From NCBI GenBank assembly GCA_963575745.1, contig CAUYUJ010008133.1, forward strand, positions 1 to 30,000: a stretch of 30,000 bases of DNA. The letters run 5' to 3'. Under the pieces are notes generated by a model. That model was not told the DNA's origin. It was given only the letters and a program-made list of their open reading frames with translations, and ran no database searches. This DNA is from Prorocentrum cordatum (taxonomy: Eukaryota; Sar; Dinophyceae; Prorocentrales; Prorocentraceae). Of the stretch, positions 7,160 through 17,466 are shown piece after piece (within the stretch, counting starts at the first letter, position 1; each line of letters opens with the position of its first letter). Position numbers and translations under genes: made by a program.

Positions 7160-7550
7160 CGGTTTGGGACGCCCGAAATTCAGAGCGTGAGTTACCTACC
7201 CCGCTTTCGCTTCCAGGCAGAACCTAGCCATACCACGCGCCTCCTCGTCAAGCGGCCTGACCAGTACAGGCCGCAGTTTGGCATCGCTTGGTATCTCTTG
7301 GAAGCGAGGGTGGTCAAAAGCGAGGTAGGTTTGTTTGCCCCCTGGAAATGGGTACGGAAGGAATGGGTACAATGCCCAACAAGAAATGGTGTCCCAGACC
7401 AACAGCGGCCGCTGTCGGGCAGGCGGCCTCCCGTCTCGAGTGGGCACAGGCCGCGGCGGCGTGGGCAGCGAGTCCTGTTCAGAATGAACAGGAACTGCAG
7501 TTGGGCATTGTACCCATTCTTTAGGTACTCATTTCGGGCGTCCAAATCGG
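7160..7550. mobile_element. TIR element in the predicted intron (TTTGGGACGCCCGAAAT termini)
   Basis: The left terminus 7160-7179 and right terminus 7531-7550 are inverted copies of about 20 bp with three differences, sharing ACGCCCGAAAT exactly. Inside, a second inverted pair of 29 bp (7352-7380 and 7500-7528, 26 of 29 matching, 20 bp perfect in GAATGGGTACAATGCCCAAC) abuts the right terminus. A further imperfect inverted pair involves TACCTACC and CGCTTCCA near 7195-7215. No coding sequence is present. It is a nested or composite non-autonomous DNA transposon; the superfamily is undetermined. Confidence 0.7.
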
Positions 7551-7686
7551 TGTGCACGCCACGTCGCTGGGTCGGCCATGGAGCTCAAGGAGCTCCAGCG
7601 TCCCAAAGGTGGGGCAGCTGGGGCGTCTGTGCACCGCGCTCCTTGGCCAACCACAGGGCGTGGTGTGTACATGGAGCCTCTCCCAG

Positions 7687-8415
7687 GCGTGGTGCTACAA
7701 GGAGGACGGGGACTTTCAGAAGTGGATGCTGGAGCAGGTGTCGAGCTTGCTGCCGACGCCCTGCTCTGCCCTGGTGGACATCGGCTGCGGCACGGGCGCC
7801 TTCTCGGCGGCGCTGGCGGAGCAGGCCGGCGTGCCCGTGGTGGGGGTGGAGCCCTCCGCTGAGATGGCCGCCAAGGCGTCCGAGCGAGGGCTCGAGGTTG
7901 AAGTGACCGACGCCATCGCCTGGTCGGTCTCCGCCGGGGAGAGGCCGTTCGACTTCATGCTGCTCAAGGAGGTGCGGCACCACATCGAAGACCCGCTCCT
8001 CTTGTACAGCAACCTCGCGAGGAGGCTGCCACCCGGCGGCAAGGTGGTACTGGTCACCCGGCCCGACGACGCCGAGGGCTACCCGTTTCCTGGGCATGAT
8101 AAGTGGGCAGCGGGGAACTTGGTCAAGCTGCCCGAGCACGTTCAGGCGCTTGCAGACGCGGGCCTGACGGCAACGGTGGAGGAGCGGCCGTACCCCGTCT
8201 CCATGCCCAGGGCCGAGTGGGAGCGGCTGGTCCGCGCGCAGTTTTGGTCTTTCCTGCACGAGCTGAGCGCGGATGACATCGACGCGGGCCTCAGGGACCT
8301 CGGCCTGCAGGAGACCGTGCGGTTCAACGACCGCATCACCTTCGTTGTCGGTTGCAAGCCCGCGGCGAAGACCGGGTGCCAAGGCGACGCCCTGCCGCCG
8401 TTTCTGGCGGGGTGA
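7687..8415 (+). CDS. Class I SAM-dependent methyltransferase, main exon
   Basis: With exon 1 this encodes about 262 residues ending at TGA 8413-8415, a usual length for a small-molecule class I methyltransferase (Methyltransf_11/25 type). The Rossmann core is clear: motif I LVDIGCGTGAFSAAL (about 49-63), the acidic ribose-binding residue in VVGVEPSAEM (Glu75), motif II PFDFMLLKEV (about 108-117) and the post-motif loop LPPGGKVVLV (about 134-143). The C-terminal RFNDRITFVVGCKP forms the expected last strand. The known family chemistry is methyl transfer from S-adenosylmethionine; the substrate cannot be read from sequence. There is no signal peptide or membrane segment. No in-frame stops or shifts occur over 240 codons, so it looks intact. 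Codons are GC-ending like the surroundings. The same frame is open upstream to about 7552, so an unspliced model cannot be formally excluded. Confidence 0.88.
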   Translation, partial: AWCYKEDGDFQKWMLEQVSSLLPTPCSALVDIGCGTGAFSAALAEQAGVPVVGVEPSAEMAAKASERGLEVEVTDAIAWSVSAGERPFDFMLLKEVRHHIEDPLLLYSNLARRLPPGGKVVLVTRPDDAEGYPFPGHDKWAAGNLVKLPEHVQALADAGLTATVEERPYPVSMPRAEWERLVRAQFWSFLHELSADDIDAGLRDLGLQETVRFNDRITFVVGCKPAAKTGCQGDALPPFLAG

Positions 8416-8529
8416 ACTCGTCTCGCTAGGTGGCTAAAGGACTCTGATGGTTCTCCGGAGGGTGCGGGAGAAGAGAGGAGAGAAGAGGAGAGAGTCGACG
8501 GCACCCGTCGTGGCAGTGGAGATTCCAAA
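8416..8529. other. 3' flank of the methyltransferase gene
   Basis: A short GA-rich tract (GAAGAGAGGAGAGAAGAGGAGAG, about 8471-8493) follows the stop. I see no AATAAA, which fits what is known of dinoflagellate 3' ends, but absence of a signal is weak evidence. Confidence 0.35.
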
Positions 8530-8950
8530 TAGGCTTCCACGAGGGCGCCGAGACGGCCCAGGGCCGCCCCCAATCGAGCCAAGACAGTCCCAACACAGAT
8601 GAAAAGGGCCGCAAGAGGCCTCCAAGAGACCCCGAAACGCGGACAGATCGTTCGAACGCGCCCAAGATGGCCTCCGGATGGCCCCAAGACAGCCCCAACA
8701 CAGATGAAAAGGGCCGCGCCTCCCGAGAGCGCCCAGAGAACCTAAAATTGTCAATGTTCATTGGTTTGTTCGAGGTTCTTGGCCTTCTCACCATTTCAAC
8801 GCTCCAAGACGGCCGAAGAGGCCCCCAAGACCGCCCAAGAGGCCCCCAAGACGGTCCCAAGACAGGCCAAGAAGGCCCCAAGACTGCCGAAGAGGCGCCC
8901 CAGAGGCCCACGACACAACCCAGACCCCTGAGAGGCCCCCCATAAAACCC
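8530..8950 (-). repeat. Degenerate TCTTGGAGCC-type repeat, inverted orientation
   Basis: Variants of GAGGCCCCCAAGACGGCCCAA repeat about every 12-25 bp. Their reverse complement (CTTGGGGGCCTC) matches the family at 2330-3190. A direct duplication, CCAAGACAGYCCCAACACAG followed by ATGAAAAGGGCCGC, occurs near 8578 and 8683. No gene is supported. Confidence 0.65.
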
Positions 8951-9800
8951 GACGAGTCTGCAAAAACAACCCAATCCGACCCGCCAGCCATATTCGTTCA
9001 CTCGAAGTCGGGGAAAGGCCGCCGCCCCGAAGACACCAACATCGCTGGTTTTGATTATTTTATAGGTTTCTGGTCTCGTGCTTTCGCACTTCCAACGCTA
9101 GAGGCCCAAAAGTGGCCCCACGAGGCCCCCAAGCAGCCCCCCAGGGGTGTCCGAACTGCCTCCCAAGAGCACCCTGCACGCCCCTTAGGCCTCCCCCGAT
9201 TCCTGCGTACTGCAAGTCGTTCTCTCTCTGTTCGAGTTCATCCCGAGCCCCATGAAGACCCCCCGTGCCACATGCAACGATATTTCGGGATTGTTGTTGA
9301 ACTCTCTGACGCTGTCTATGCACTCTCTTGTGTCGGCTTCGTGTCATCTTGGCTACCCCTGAAACCACCGTAGAGAAATCGAGATCCCATGATCCCATGA
9401 GTGGAAAAATAAGCGTTACAACTCCTTCTGTTCAAACTCACCCCCTGCTTATTTGTGCACGAAGACCCCGAGAGGCATCCCAACAGGCGCCCAGGCACGG
9501 CAATTTGAAACAAACAAAAATCGCACAAATCTGTTTTTTCAAGTTCGCACCTTGCCTACTCTTGCACAACAGACCACAAGTACGGCCCCCCTTTCACCTC
9601 CCCGAAAAGAACCCAAGAAGCTTTTGAAGGCCCCAATTCGTTGAATACCTAAAAAGGGAAGTAATGATTTCTGCGTTTCCGCACTTCCCCTTCTTTGCAA
9701 TTCCGAGGTTTGCGTAGGGCTTCCAAAAGTCCTTGGATGCAAGAAGCGACAACCATGATATTTCATGAGTTAACCCATCAAGCCTAGCTAGAACTTGAGC
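8951..9800. other. No gene recognised
   Basis: About 850 bp hold only short overlapping frames of mixed composition. A GATCCCATGATCCCATGAG direct repeat occurs near 9383-9401. I see no conserved domain, RNA gene or clear repeat family beyond fading CCCAAG-type words before 9140. Confidence 0.5.
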
Positions 9801-9889
9801 GCACGCGAAGCTCGCGCGATTGTTCTAGTCTATGTGTGTGTTTGTGTGATCGGCCGAATGAGAGGAGTCAGCTGCTATGTAAGGAACGG

Positions 9890-10465
9890 TCCGACGGTAG
9901 AGAAGAAGAGACCGACGAGACAACACAGCGTACAGTTCACGAACGAAGAGACGCAATACGACGATGTACGAAGCATGTGTATCTAAGGTAAGTATACGTC
10001 AGAGGACAGAGCAAACTATAGTTACCGATGAGGATAGAAAAGGGGATACATACGAGGACCGGCAAGAGGAGGCAGACGATGAAAGAGCAGAGGAGACAGA
10101 AGAGGATGGAGAAGAGGAAAGAGAAAAGGAGACAGATGAGGAGGGACATATGACAAGAGAAGACATATAGGGACAGAGTCTGACCTTGGTCTGGACTAGC
10201 CTAGAGACTGGCTTAGAAACAACAAGTTGTGAGGAATTTGTCAATGGCTCGAAGAGGAGAGGGGACAGGAGACGGCAAAGGGGGATTGGGAAAACAAAGA
10301 CGAGATAAGAGAGGACGAGTTCCTGTGGGGCCGGGAGCAGCCCAAGGCCAGAGGCTGACCCAGAGACATTTGATCGCGATACGATGTTCGTGGTGGGGAC
10401 AGGAGACAACAAAAAGGAGAGGATGCAGGTACAGAGAGAGAGAGAGAGGCAATGAGAGAAGGGAC
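9890..10465 (+). other. Purine-rich stretch, no gene supported
   Basis: From about 9895 to 10170 and again from 10245 to 10460 the plus strand is strongly A/G-rich (AGAAGAGGATGGAGAAGAGG and similar). Frames here give Glu/Asp/Arg-rich peptides such as EEREKETDEEG, which follow from composition. It may be a diverged GAG/GAA microsatellite. Confidence 0.4.
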
Positions 10466-10519
10466 GAGATTACACGTCTGGGCCTGGATCACTCCAAGGC
10501 ACAAGCCGGCCCCGAGCAA

Positions 10520-10535
10520 TTGGATCGCGATCCAA
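10520..10535. repeat. Perfect 16-bp palindrome TTGGATCGCGATCCAA
   Basis: The palindrome is perfect with no loop. A related word, TTTGATCGCGATAC, lies about 150 bp upstream near 10369. It could bind a dimeric protein, but nothing else supports that. Confidence 0.5.
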
Positions 10536-10937
10536 ATTTTCTTCTGGGACTCGCAAGGCTAACCCCGCGAGGCCCGAAATTGACGGCCCGCTCGCGCGCG
10601 ACGGCGCGCACGCTGGGGAAGCCCCTGGGCCTAGGGCCCGTTTCTCTTTGGACCCCTGCTCCGCCAGGGCGACGAATTTTCATCCCCTCTGCCTTTCAGG
10701 ATCCGAGGCCTTCGGGTGTCGGTCGTTGCACAAATACATTCTACCATTCGGCTTGCCGTTGGCATGTGTGCGTGCCAGTTGCATTGGCGACAACTTTGAA
10801 GCCCGCAAGTTGCTTGTCAGCTTTCGTCTCCAGTGCAGACCTGCCTTCTTTCTTCGACAGGAGTTGCCCTGCTTTGCTGATGAAGTTCCCGCCCAGACAA
10901 AACATGCCACCAACGCGACCCAAATTGGGAAACGACT

Positions 10938-11195
10938 CTTGAGTTGCATTGCTTGGCATTACGTTGATTTACACGATTTTGCATTACTTGGCGTTGCTTG
11001 GCATTGCTTGACGTTGCATGACATTGCTTAGCAGTGCTTGGCCTTGCTTGGCATTACTTGGTGTTGCTTGGCATTGTTTGCCATTGCCTAGGATTATGTG
11101 GCGTTGCGTTGCGTTGCTTTGCGTTGCTTGGTATTGGTTGGCGTTGCTTGGCGTTGGTTGGCGTTGCTTGACATTGCTTGGTATTGTTTGGTGGC
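10938..11195 (+). repeat. Degenerate tandem repeat, GCNTTGCTTG unit of 10-12 bp
   Basis: About 20 variants of GCATTGCTTG / GCGTTGCTTG follow each other (GCATTACTTG, GTGTTGCTTG, GCGTTGGTTG). In one frame this reads as Trp/Leu/Ala-rich peptide and in the other as Asn/Ser/Gln-rich peptide, both artefacts of the repeat. Confidence 0.75.
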
Positions 11196-11219
11196 CCTTG
11201 GCGCTGCTAAAAATTTGAA

Positions 11220-11510
11220 GTCTAGCAGCCCGATGCAAGGAAACAAGATTAGGCCACCCGAGGGAGGTCTTTCCAAAATCAATCAAGAAGCAAGAGTGAA
11301 CAACCCGATGAGTACCTAGTTCAAAGCAGTAAGCAAGTAGGGCCAAGCAGCCCTAGCAGGGTCTTTTCAAAAACACCAGGGAAGAAAGACAAAACAACCC
11401 GAGGGAGGCCCCTCCAAAAACCGTACGGAAACAGGAATGAGCAGCATCGAGGGAGACCTGCCAACGCAAGCCTGGCACCCACCAGTTCAGCAACAAGTTA
11501 GAAACCCTTC
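11220..11510 (+). repeat. Degenerate interspersed repeat (ACCCGAGGGAGG type)
   Basis: Words such as CACCCGAGGGAGGTCTTTCC, AACCCGAGGGAGGCCCCTCC and CATCGAGGGAGACCTG recur, each followed by CAAAAA and then a GAANCANGANTGANCA-like segment. Two or three diverged units of roughly 60-140 bp can be lined up by eye. Confidence 0.45.
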
Positions 11511-11598
11511 TGGCAAGCCCACGTGGGGAAATGGGCTGCCAATAAGGGTTCCCCCCTGGAGGCCCAAATAGGCCAACAGTTTAAACCAAATTCATGAT

Positions 11599-11910
11599 TG
11601 TGACATTCTCGTCGAAGCGATCTTGGACGGTCGAACTACCCGCCTCCCCCCCCGTCCGGGTCGGGGGAAGGGGAAGGGGTTGTGGTTGTCGGGCTCCTGT
11701 CACCCTCTCCGCCTCCTGCGCCTCTCTATGTACTTCCTTGTGCGCCGCCATATCGGCTCACAAGGGCCCTTGAACAATCATGGCGCGCCGATGACGGACG
11801 CGCCCACGCCTCCGTAAAACGAAAGAGAACGTGATCTCTTCTAACGCGGGTCCCTCCATGTGTACTTCGTGTCTCCCTGTACCCATACAGTCACTCCCGT
11901 ACAATCCACA
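11599..11910 (+). mobile_element. Candidate 5' LTR of a copia-like retrotransposon
   Basis: The segment starts TGTGACATTC and ends ATCCACA, giving the TGTG...CACA ends expected of an LTR, and lies 134 bp upstream of the gag-like ATG. Its 312-bp length fits copia LTRs. No matching 3' LTR was found downstream in the window, so the call rests on position and terminal bases only. Confidence 0.3.
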
Positions 11911-11911
11911 G

Positions 11912-11923
11912 TGGCAGCGGAGG
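11912..11923 (+). promoter_or_regulatory. Candidate tRNA primer-binding site
   Basis: TGGCAGCGGAGG begins one base after the candidate LTR end. It starts with TGG, as sites complementary to a tRNA 3' CCA end do, and partly resembles the TGGTATCAGAGC site of many copia elements. The matching tRNA was not determined. Confidence 0.3.
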
Positions 11924-12044
11924 CTGTGGTTGAGATCCACGAGGGGGGTCAGGACGACTCCCCTGTCATTCGATTTTCGGGCGACATACTCTTGACTCTT
12001 ATCCCGGTTTTCCCGCTCCCTACCCTATTGCACCGAGCGCCGCC

Positions 12045-13181
12045 ATGGATTCTCAAGACGACTCTATGGCTCAAGAAGGTGAACTTCCAGCAAACCCTTG
12101 GTTACAACCAGATAAGGATTCCTAGTCAGGAGCTGGAGGACGAGAAGACGTTCCTTGGGAAGGCGATGGCGATGCGGGCTGGTCAGATCAGGATTGGGCC
12201 CGTTGGTTGTCGCACTCCTGGGCGGAGACGCGGCCCAATATTCAGCTATCCTCATCAGGTTGGACTGCGCGGGGACGTGGTCCGCCGGCTGCACCAGATC
12301 GGCAGAACACGCCTGCGAGGACAGGCTATGCTTGTTACCCCTCTTGCCCCGACCTATTGGGGAGATACCAATGCCAGACCTTCTGATCGCCAACGGGCCC
12401 AAAGATACCGAACGACCTACCTCCCACCTGGGATGGAACAGATCCGGATACTCGTCTAGACCCTTGCATGAAGGAACTGCAGATGTGGCTCGCTACTACC
12501 AGAAGTCTGAAAACACAACGCGGATACCTCATCTTTCGCTATTCCACAGACGACTTCAAGATCATCATTAACGAACTCACCGAAGACCAGTTGTCTTCGG
12601 AGGGCGGTGGGCAGGTTGTGGGTAAACATATCAAGAAGGCTGTTGCCGAATGCCAAGACCGCAGGATGCCGAAGGCTTGTGAGCAGCTTGTCTGTTCAGA
12701 CGACACCAAGCGTAAGCGAGATGAAACTCCCGTCAACTATACTGTGCGTGAGCGCGTGTTTTGGGTAAACTCGAGAAGCATATGCCCCTGCCAGAGGACT
12801 TGACATGGTACGTGGTTCTTAGATAATCCAGGCTCACCAACGCTGCTTGGGATGCGGTTGAGAACTGGGCAGAGGGATCATACGATTTTGATTTGGTGTG
12901 TGAAAAATTTCGGAAGCTTGAACAACCATTACCTTCTGGCAAAGGCGGCCATTGTATCCATGGCACGAGTCCCTCATCGCATCTTGTCGGGCATCATTGG
13001 GAGGATGACGGACGCGAGGATCAGGAGTCGGATCGCGACGACGTTCAATGGTTTCTTTTGGAACAGTCTTTGTATACATTGCCCGAGTCCTAGGGGAAGA
13101 CGGGATCATGATTGAGGCCATCAAGTACATGGGCGACGAACATGTCTCTTTCGTAGCTGGGGAGTTGCCTGGCGACGTGGT
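12045..13181 (+). pseudogene. Degenerate copia-type gag
   Basis: The ATG at 12045 (context GCCGCCATGG) starts MDSQDDSMAQEGELP. The frame then reads through a Trp/Asp/Gly-rich N-terminal region (GWSDQDWARWLSHSWAE) into a Gag-like helical core: PPTWDGTDPDTRL, then KELQMWLATTRSLKTQRGYL, then ELTEDQLSSEGGGQVV. In the neighbouring frame it continues with LPEDLTWYVVLR, LTNAAWDAVENWAEGSYDF and CEKFRKLEQPLP. This order matches the Gag part of Ty1/copia-like polyproteins I know from dinoflagellates. Breaks: TAG at 12123, TGA at 12384, a frameshift near 12760, TAA at 12824, and a stop plus one-base shift near 13090. Protease, integrase and reverse transcriptase are absent; the frame runs into the TAC array. 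It is a dead copy. Confidence 0.7.
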
Positions 13182-13230
13182 TACTACGATCATTTCGATT
13201 ACTCTTACTACGACTACGACTACTACTGCG

Positions 13231-13276
<46 letters not shown>

Positions 13277-13281
13277 TTACG

Positions 13282-13318
<37 letters not shown>

Positions 13319-13410
13319 TTACTAGTACTACTACTACCACTACTACTACTAGTACTACTACTACTACTACTACTACCACTACTACGACTACGACTACGAC
13401 TACTATTACG

Positions 13411-13445
<35 letters not shown>

Positions 13446-13519
13446 GGTTACGACTACTATTACGCTTACTACTACTACGACTACGACTACTACTACTACG
13501 ACTACTACTATTATGATTG

Positions 13520-13552
<33 letters not shown>

Positions 13553-13809
13553 TTACTACTACGGCTACTATTACTAGTATTATTGCTGCCACTGCTTCTA
13601 CAACTACTGCTACAACAACTACTACTACCACCAGTATAACTACTTCCAATACTACCACTACTACGGCGACTACTGTGACTATTATTATTACTGCTGCTAC
13701 GACAACTATCACTACTTTTATTATTGCCGCGACTACTGCTACTACGACGACGACAACTACTTCTACAATTAACTACTACTATTAGTAGTAGTAGTACTAC
13801 TACTACTAT

Positions 13810-13842
<33 letters not shown>

Positions 13843-13863
13843 CCCGTACTACCACTCCTACGA

Positions 13864-13910
<47 letters not shown>

Positions 13911-13923
13911 GCTACTACTACTA

Positions 13924-13966
<43 letters not shown>

Positions 13967-13977
13967 CACTGCGACTA

Positions 13978-14025
<48 letters not shown>

Positions 14026-15348
14026 TTACTACCGCTGCTACTACGACTGTTACTATTACTGCTACTACCACTCCGGCGACCACTACTACGACTACTACGA
14101 CTACGATTACTAATGCTACTACAAGTACTACCGTTGTTACTACGATTTGGATTACGATTCGTACCACAGCTATTGCTGCTGCCGCGGCAATAAAACTTAT
14201 CACTATTACCACTACTACTATTACTACAGCTACTACTACCACTTTTTCTCATACTACTACTACTACTACTACTACTACTGCCACGGCTACTACTTATATG
14301 AATACTCGTGTTATTATGACTAATATTACTACTGCCACTAATTTTAAAACAACCACCTTGAATATCAGTGTTACAACTAATACGGCTACGACTACGACTG
14401 ATGCTACGATTCCTACCACGACTGCGATTGCGACTGCGGCTGTCGCTAGAATCTAAGTTACGATTGCGACAATTAATATCACAACCACTACACAAACTGT
14501 TGTTGCTGCAATATTATTGTTATTATTACTGAAACGACCACTGTATTATTACGATTATTCCAGCTTCTGTCGCAACGATCTGTCTTATTGCTACTACTAC
14601 TGCTGCTACTACGAGTGTTGGTACTACGATCATTCAGTTCACGGCTTCTTACGATTACGTTTACGGGCAGTAGTAGTAGCCGTCGTCGGAGCAGTCGTAG
14701 TGCTAGTAGTGGTAGTAGTAGTCGGCGTCGTAGGATTAGTAGTAGTAGTAGTACTAGTAGTAGTAGTAGTAGTAATAATAGTAGAAATAGAAGTAGTCTT
14801 CGTAGTAGTAGTACTACTAGAACTACTGCTACATCTACTAGCACTACTACCACGAGTACGACTACGATTACCGGAATTCGTGTTAGCATCATTGCTGCTA
14901 CTAGTGCTTTATTTATTTTTCCATCGCGCGAAGACCTCCACGACGACGACGACTACTACTACGATTGCTTCTTCTACTCTCATTATTACTGCTACTAGTA
15001 CTGCTTGTACGATCTACTACTACCTACTACTTCTAGTACGACTACTGCCATCACTACGCGTACCATTAGTATTATCACTACGGCTACACTGACATACGTC
15101 TCGTATTATTACTACTACTACTACTACGACTACGACGACCAGTACTACTCTTACTTCCATTACTACTAGTACTACTACTATTGCTACTGCTACTACTACT
15201 TCTTTTTAGCTTTTTCTATTACTACTACTACTATTACTATACTACTACTACTACTACTACTACTACTACGATTTCTACTACTGCTATGTCTACGAGCACT
15301 ACTGCTACTACTATTCTTACTACTACTACTACTACTACTACTACTACG

Positions 15349-15379
<31 letters not shown>

Positions 15380-15392
15380 TTCTTCTTCTCAT

Positions 15393-15430
<38 letters not shown>

Positions 15431-15473
15431 TCATTGTTCCTACGACCACTACTTTTGCCATTCCTACCACTCA

Positions 15474-15521
<48 letters not shown>

Positions 15522-15674
15522 GCCGACTACGACGACCACTATTACTACAATTGCGATGCCGTCTACTACTGCTACTCATTACTCTTACTCTTACTATCAC
15601 TACTACTACTACTACTACTACTACTGCTACTACTACTATTTTTCTTACTACTACTACTACTACTACTACTACTG

Positions 15675-15721
<47 letters not shown>

Positions 15722-16032
15722 GCTACTGCTACTACTACTACTACTACTACTACTACTGCTGCTACTGCTTCTACGACTATTATTTCGGCTACGAAGAGTG
15801 CGACGACGACGACTATTCCTTCCAGCAGTAGTAGTCGTAGTAGTAGTACTACTACTACTACTACTACGACCACGATTACGAAGACTGCCACGACTACTAC
15901 TACTACTAATACTTTTGCTGCTTTTGCTAATGGGGTAATTGCTGGGATTACGACGACGATATCGACGACGACGATTACGGACTACGACGACGGCTTTCTG
16001 TATCACTACTACTATTACTACTACTACTACTA

Positions 16033-16072
<40 letters not shown>

Positions 16073-16145
16073 CACTCCTACGATGACAACTACGACTACT
16101 TCGACTACTACGACTACGACCATTACTACTTCTACAACTACAACA

Positions 16146-16181
<36 letters not shown>

Positions 16182-16275
16182 GCTACTGCTACTGCTACTG
16201 CTACTACTCCTAGTACCCCTCCTCCTACTACTACTACTACTATTACTACTACTACTACTTCTTTTACTACTACTA

Positions 16276-16311
<36 letters not shown>

Positions 16312-16318
16312 TGATTAT
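13182..16318 (+). repeat. 3.1-kb TAC/CTA/ACT trinucleotide array
   Basis: Almost the whole segment is TAC on the plus strand, with frequent single-base variants (GAC, TGC, TTC, CAC, TAT) and a degenerate middle at about 14100-15100. Three blocks switch to the opposite strand (TAG/AGT): 13783-13796, 14668-14812 and 15825-15847. At each switch an AGTACT centre makes a palindrome; 13783-13808 is perfect over 26 bp. Poly-Tyr, poly-Thr, poly-Leu, poly-Val and poly-Ser frames here are repeat artefacts. The left edge lies within the frame of the copia gag remnant. Confidence 0.95.
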
Positions 16319-16321
16319 TCT

Positions 16322-16350
16322 TCCCCTACCTAGGCTCTGCCTAGGCGGGT
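16322..16350. repeat. CCTACCTAGGCTCTGCCTAGG motif, copy 1
   Basis: CCTAGG-CTCTG-CCTAGG (inside 16330-16346) is a small hairpin. A related word, CCTACCCAGACTCTGCCTAGAGG, recurs at 16618-16640 inside the pentanucleotide repeat. The two copies bracket the first part of that repeat. Confidence 0.45.
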
Positions 16351-16398
16351 TCTTGTACTCTCGTGGCTTACAGGGCCGGGCAGTGGAAACTAGCCCGT

Positions 16399-16446
16399 GC
16401 GGTTCCCCCAGTATCCGCCCCGCGGTTCCCCCAGTTACGTCCCCTT
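16399..16446 (+). repeat. Two-copy 23-bp tandem repeat (GCGGTTCCCCCAGT)
   Basis: GCGGTTCCCCCAGT followed by nine variable bases ending in CCCC occurs twice in succession, directly before the pentanucleotide repeat. Confidence 0.6.
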
Positions 16447-16905
16447 AGCTTAGCGTTGCTTATCTCATCTTAGCTTAGCTTATTTCATGTCATATTAGCT
16501 TAGCTTCATCTAAGATCAGGTTTATTTTAGTTCAGCTTACCTTCATCTTAGCTCCGTTGAGCTTTAGCATAGCAGAGCATCGCATAGCCACACATAGCTT
16601 AGCATGGGTGTAATTCCCTACCCAGACTCTGCCTAGAGGGCTAGCTTAGCTTAGTCTAGCATAGCGCAGCGCTGCATTAGCTTAGCATTGCGTATCATAA
16701 CGTTGCCAAGCATCGCATAGCATAGCATAGCGCCGCATAGCATAGCATAGCATAGCATAGCGCAGCTTAGCATAACAGATCATAGCATAACTTAGCATAG
16801 CACAGTGCAGCATGACATAGCATAGTTTAGCATAGCATAACATAGCATAGCATATCATATCACAGCGCAGTATAGCAGAGCATAACATAACATAGCAACT
16901 CATGC
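16446..16905. repeat. Degenerate pentanucleotide satellite (AGCTT / CATAG)
   Basis: The left part is built of TTAGC/AGCTT words and the right part (about 16700-16890) of CATAG words, with scattered GCGCAG and CATAA variants. On the minus strand it reads as Cys/Tyr/Met/Leu-rich peptide, a repeat artefact. Confidence 0.8.
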
Positions 16906-16967
16906 TGCTTTCCTCGGGGCTCCAACTTCTAGGTAGGGTCGCACTGGGGTAGTTGTTTTTCCTTCTG

Positions 16968-17466
<499 letters not shown>

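Larger units (their letters stand above)
6993..7686 (+). other. Predicted 694-nt GT-AG intron carrying inverted-repeat elements
   Basis: Bounded by AGG|GTCTCT and CTCTCCCAG|GCG, this would be a canonical phase-0 intron with a short pyrimidine-rich stretch before the acceptor. It holds a 59-bp hairpin (7046-7104) and a 391-bp terminal-inverted-repeat element (7160-7550), so most of the intron is mobile-element-like DNA. Confidence 0.5.

Noticed and set aside
7585-8382. 265-residue minus-strand frame opposite the methyltransferase
   Set aside because: A shadow of the GC-rich codon pattern of the real gene; no domain.
10229-10942. 237-residue plus-strand frame
   Set aside because: Starts in purine-rich low-complexity DNA, changes character several times and shows no domain or splice logic.
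12068-12075. GGCTCAAG identical to the spliced leader 3' end
   Set aside because: It lies inside the gag-like frame as Met-Ala-Gln codons, and the upstream bases do not match the leader.
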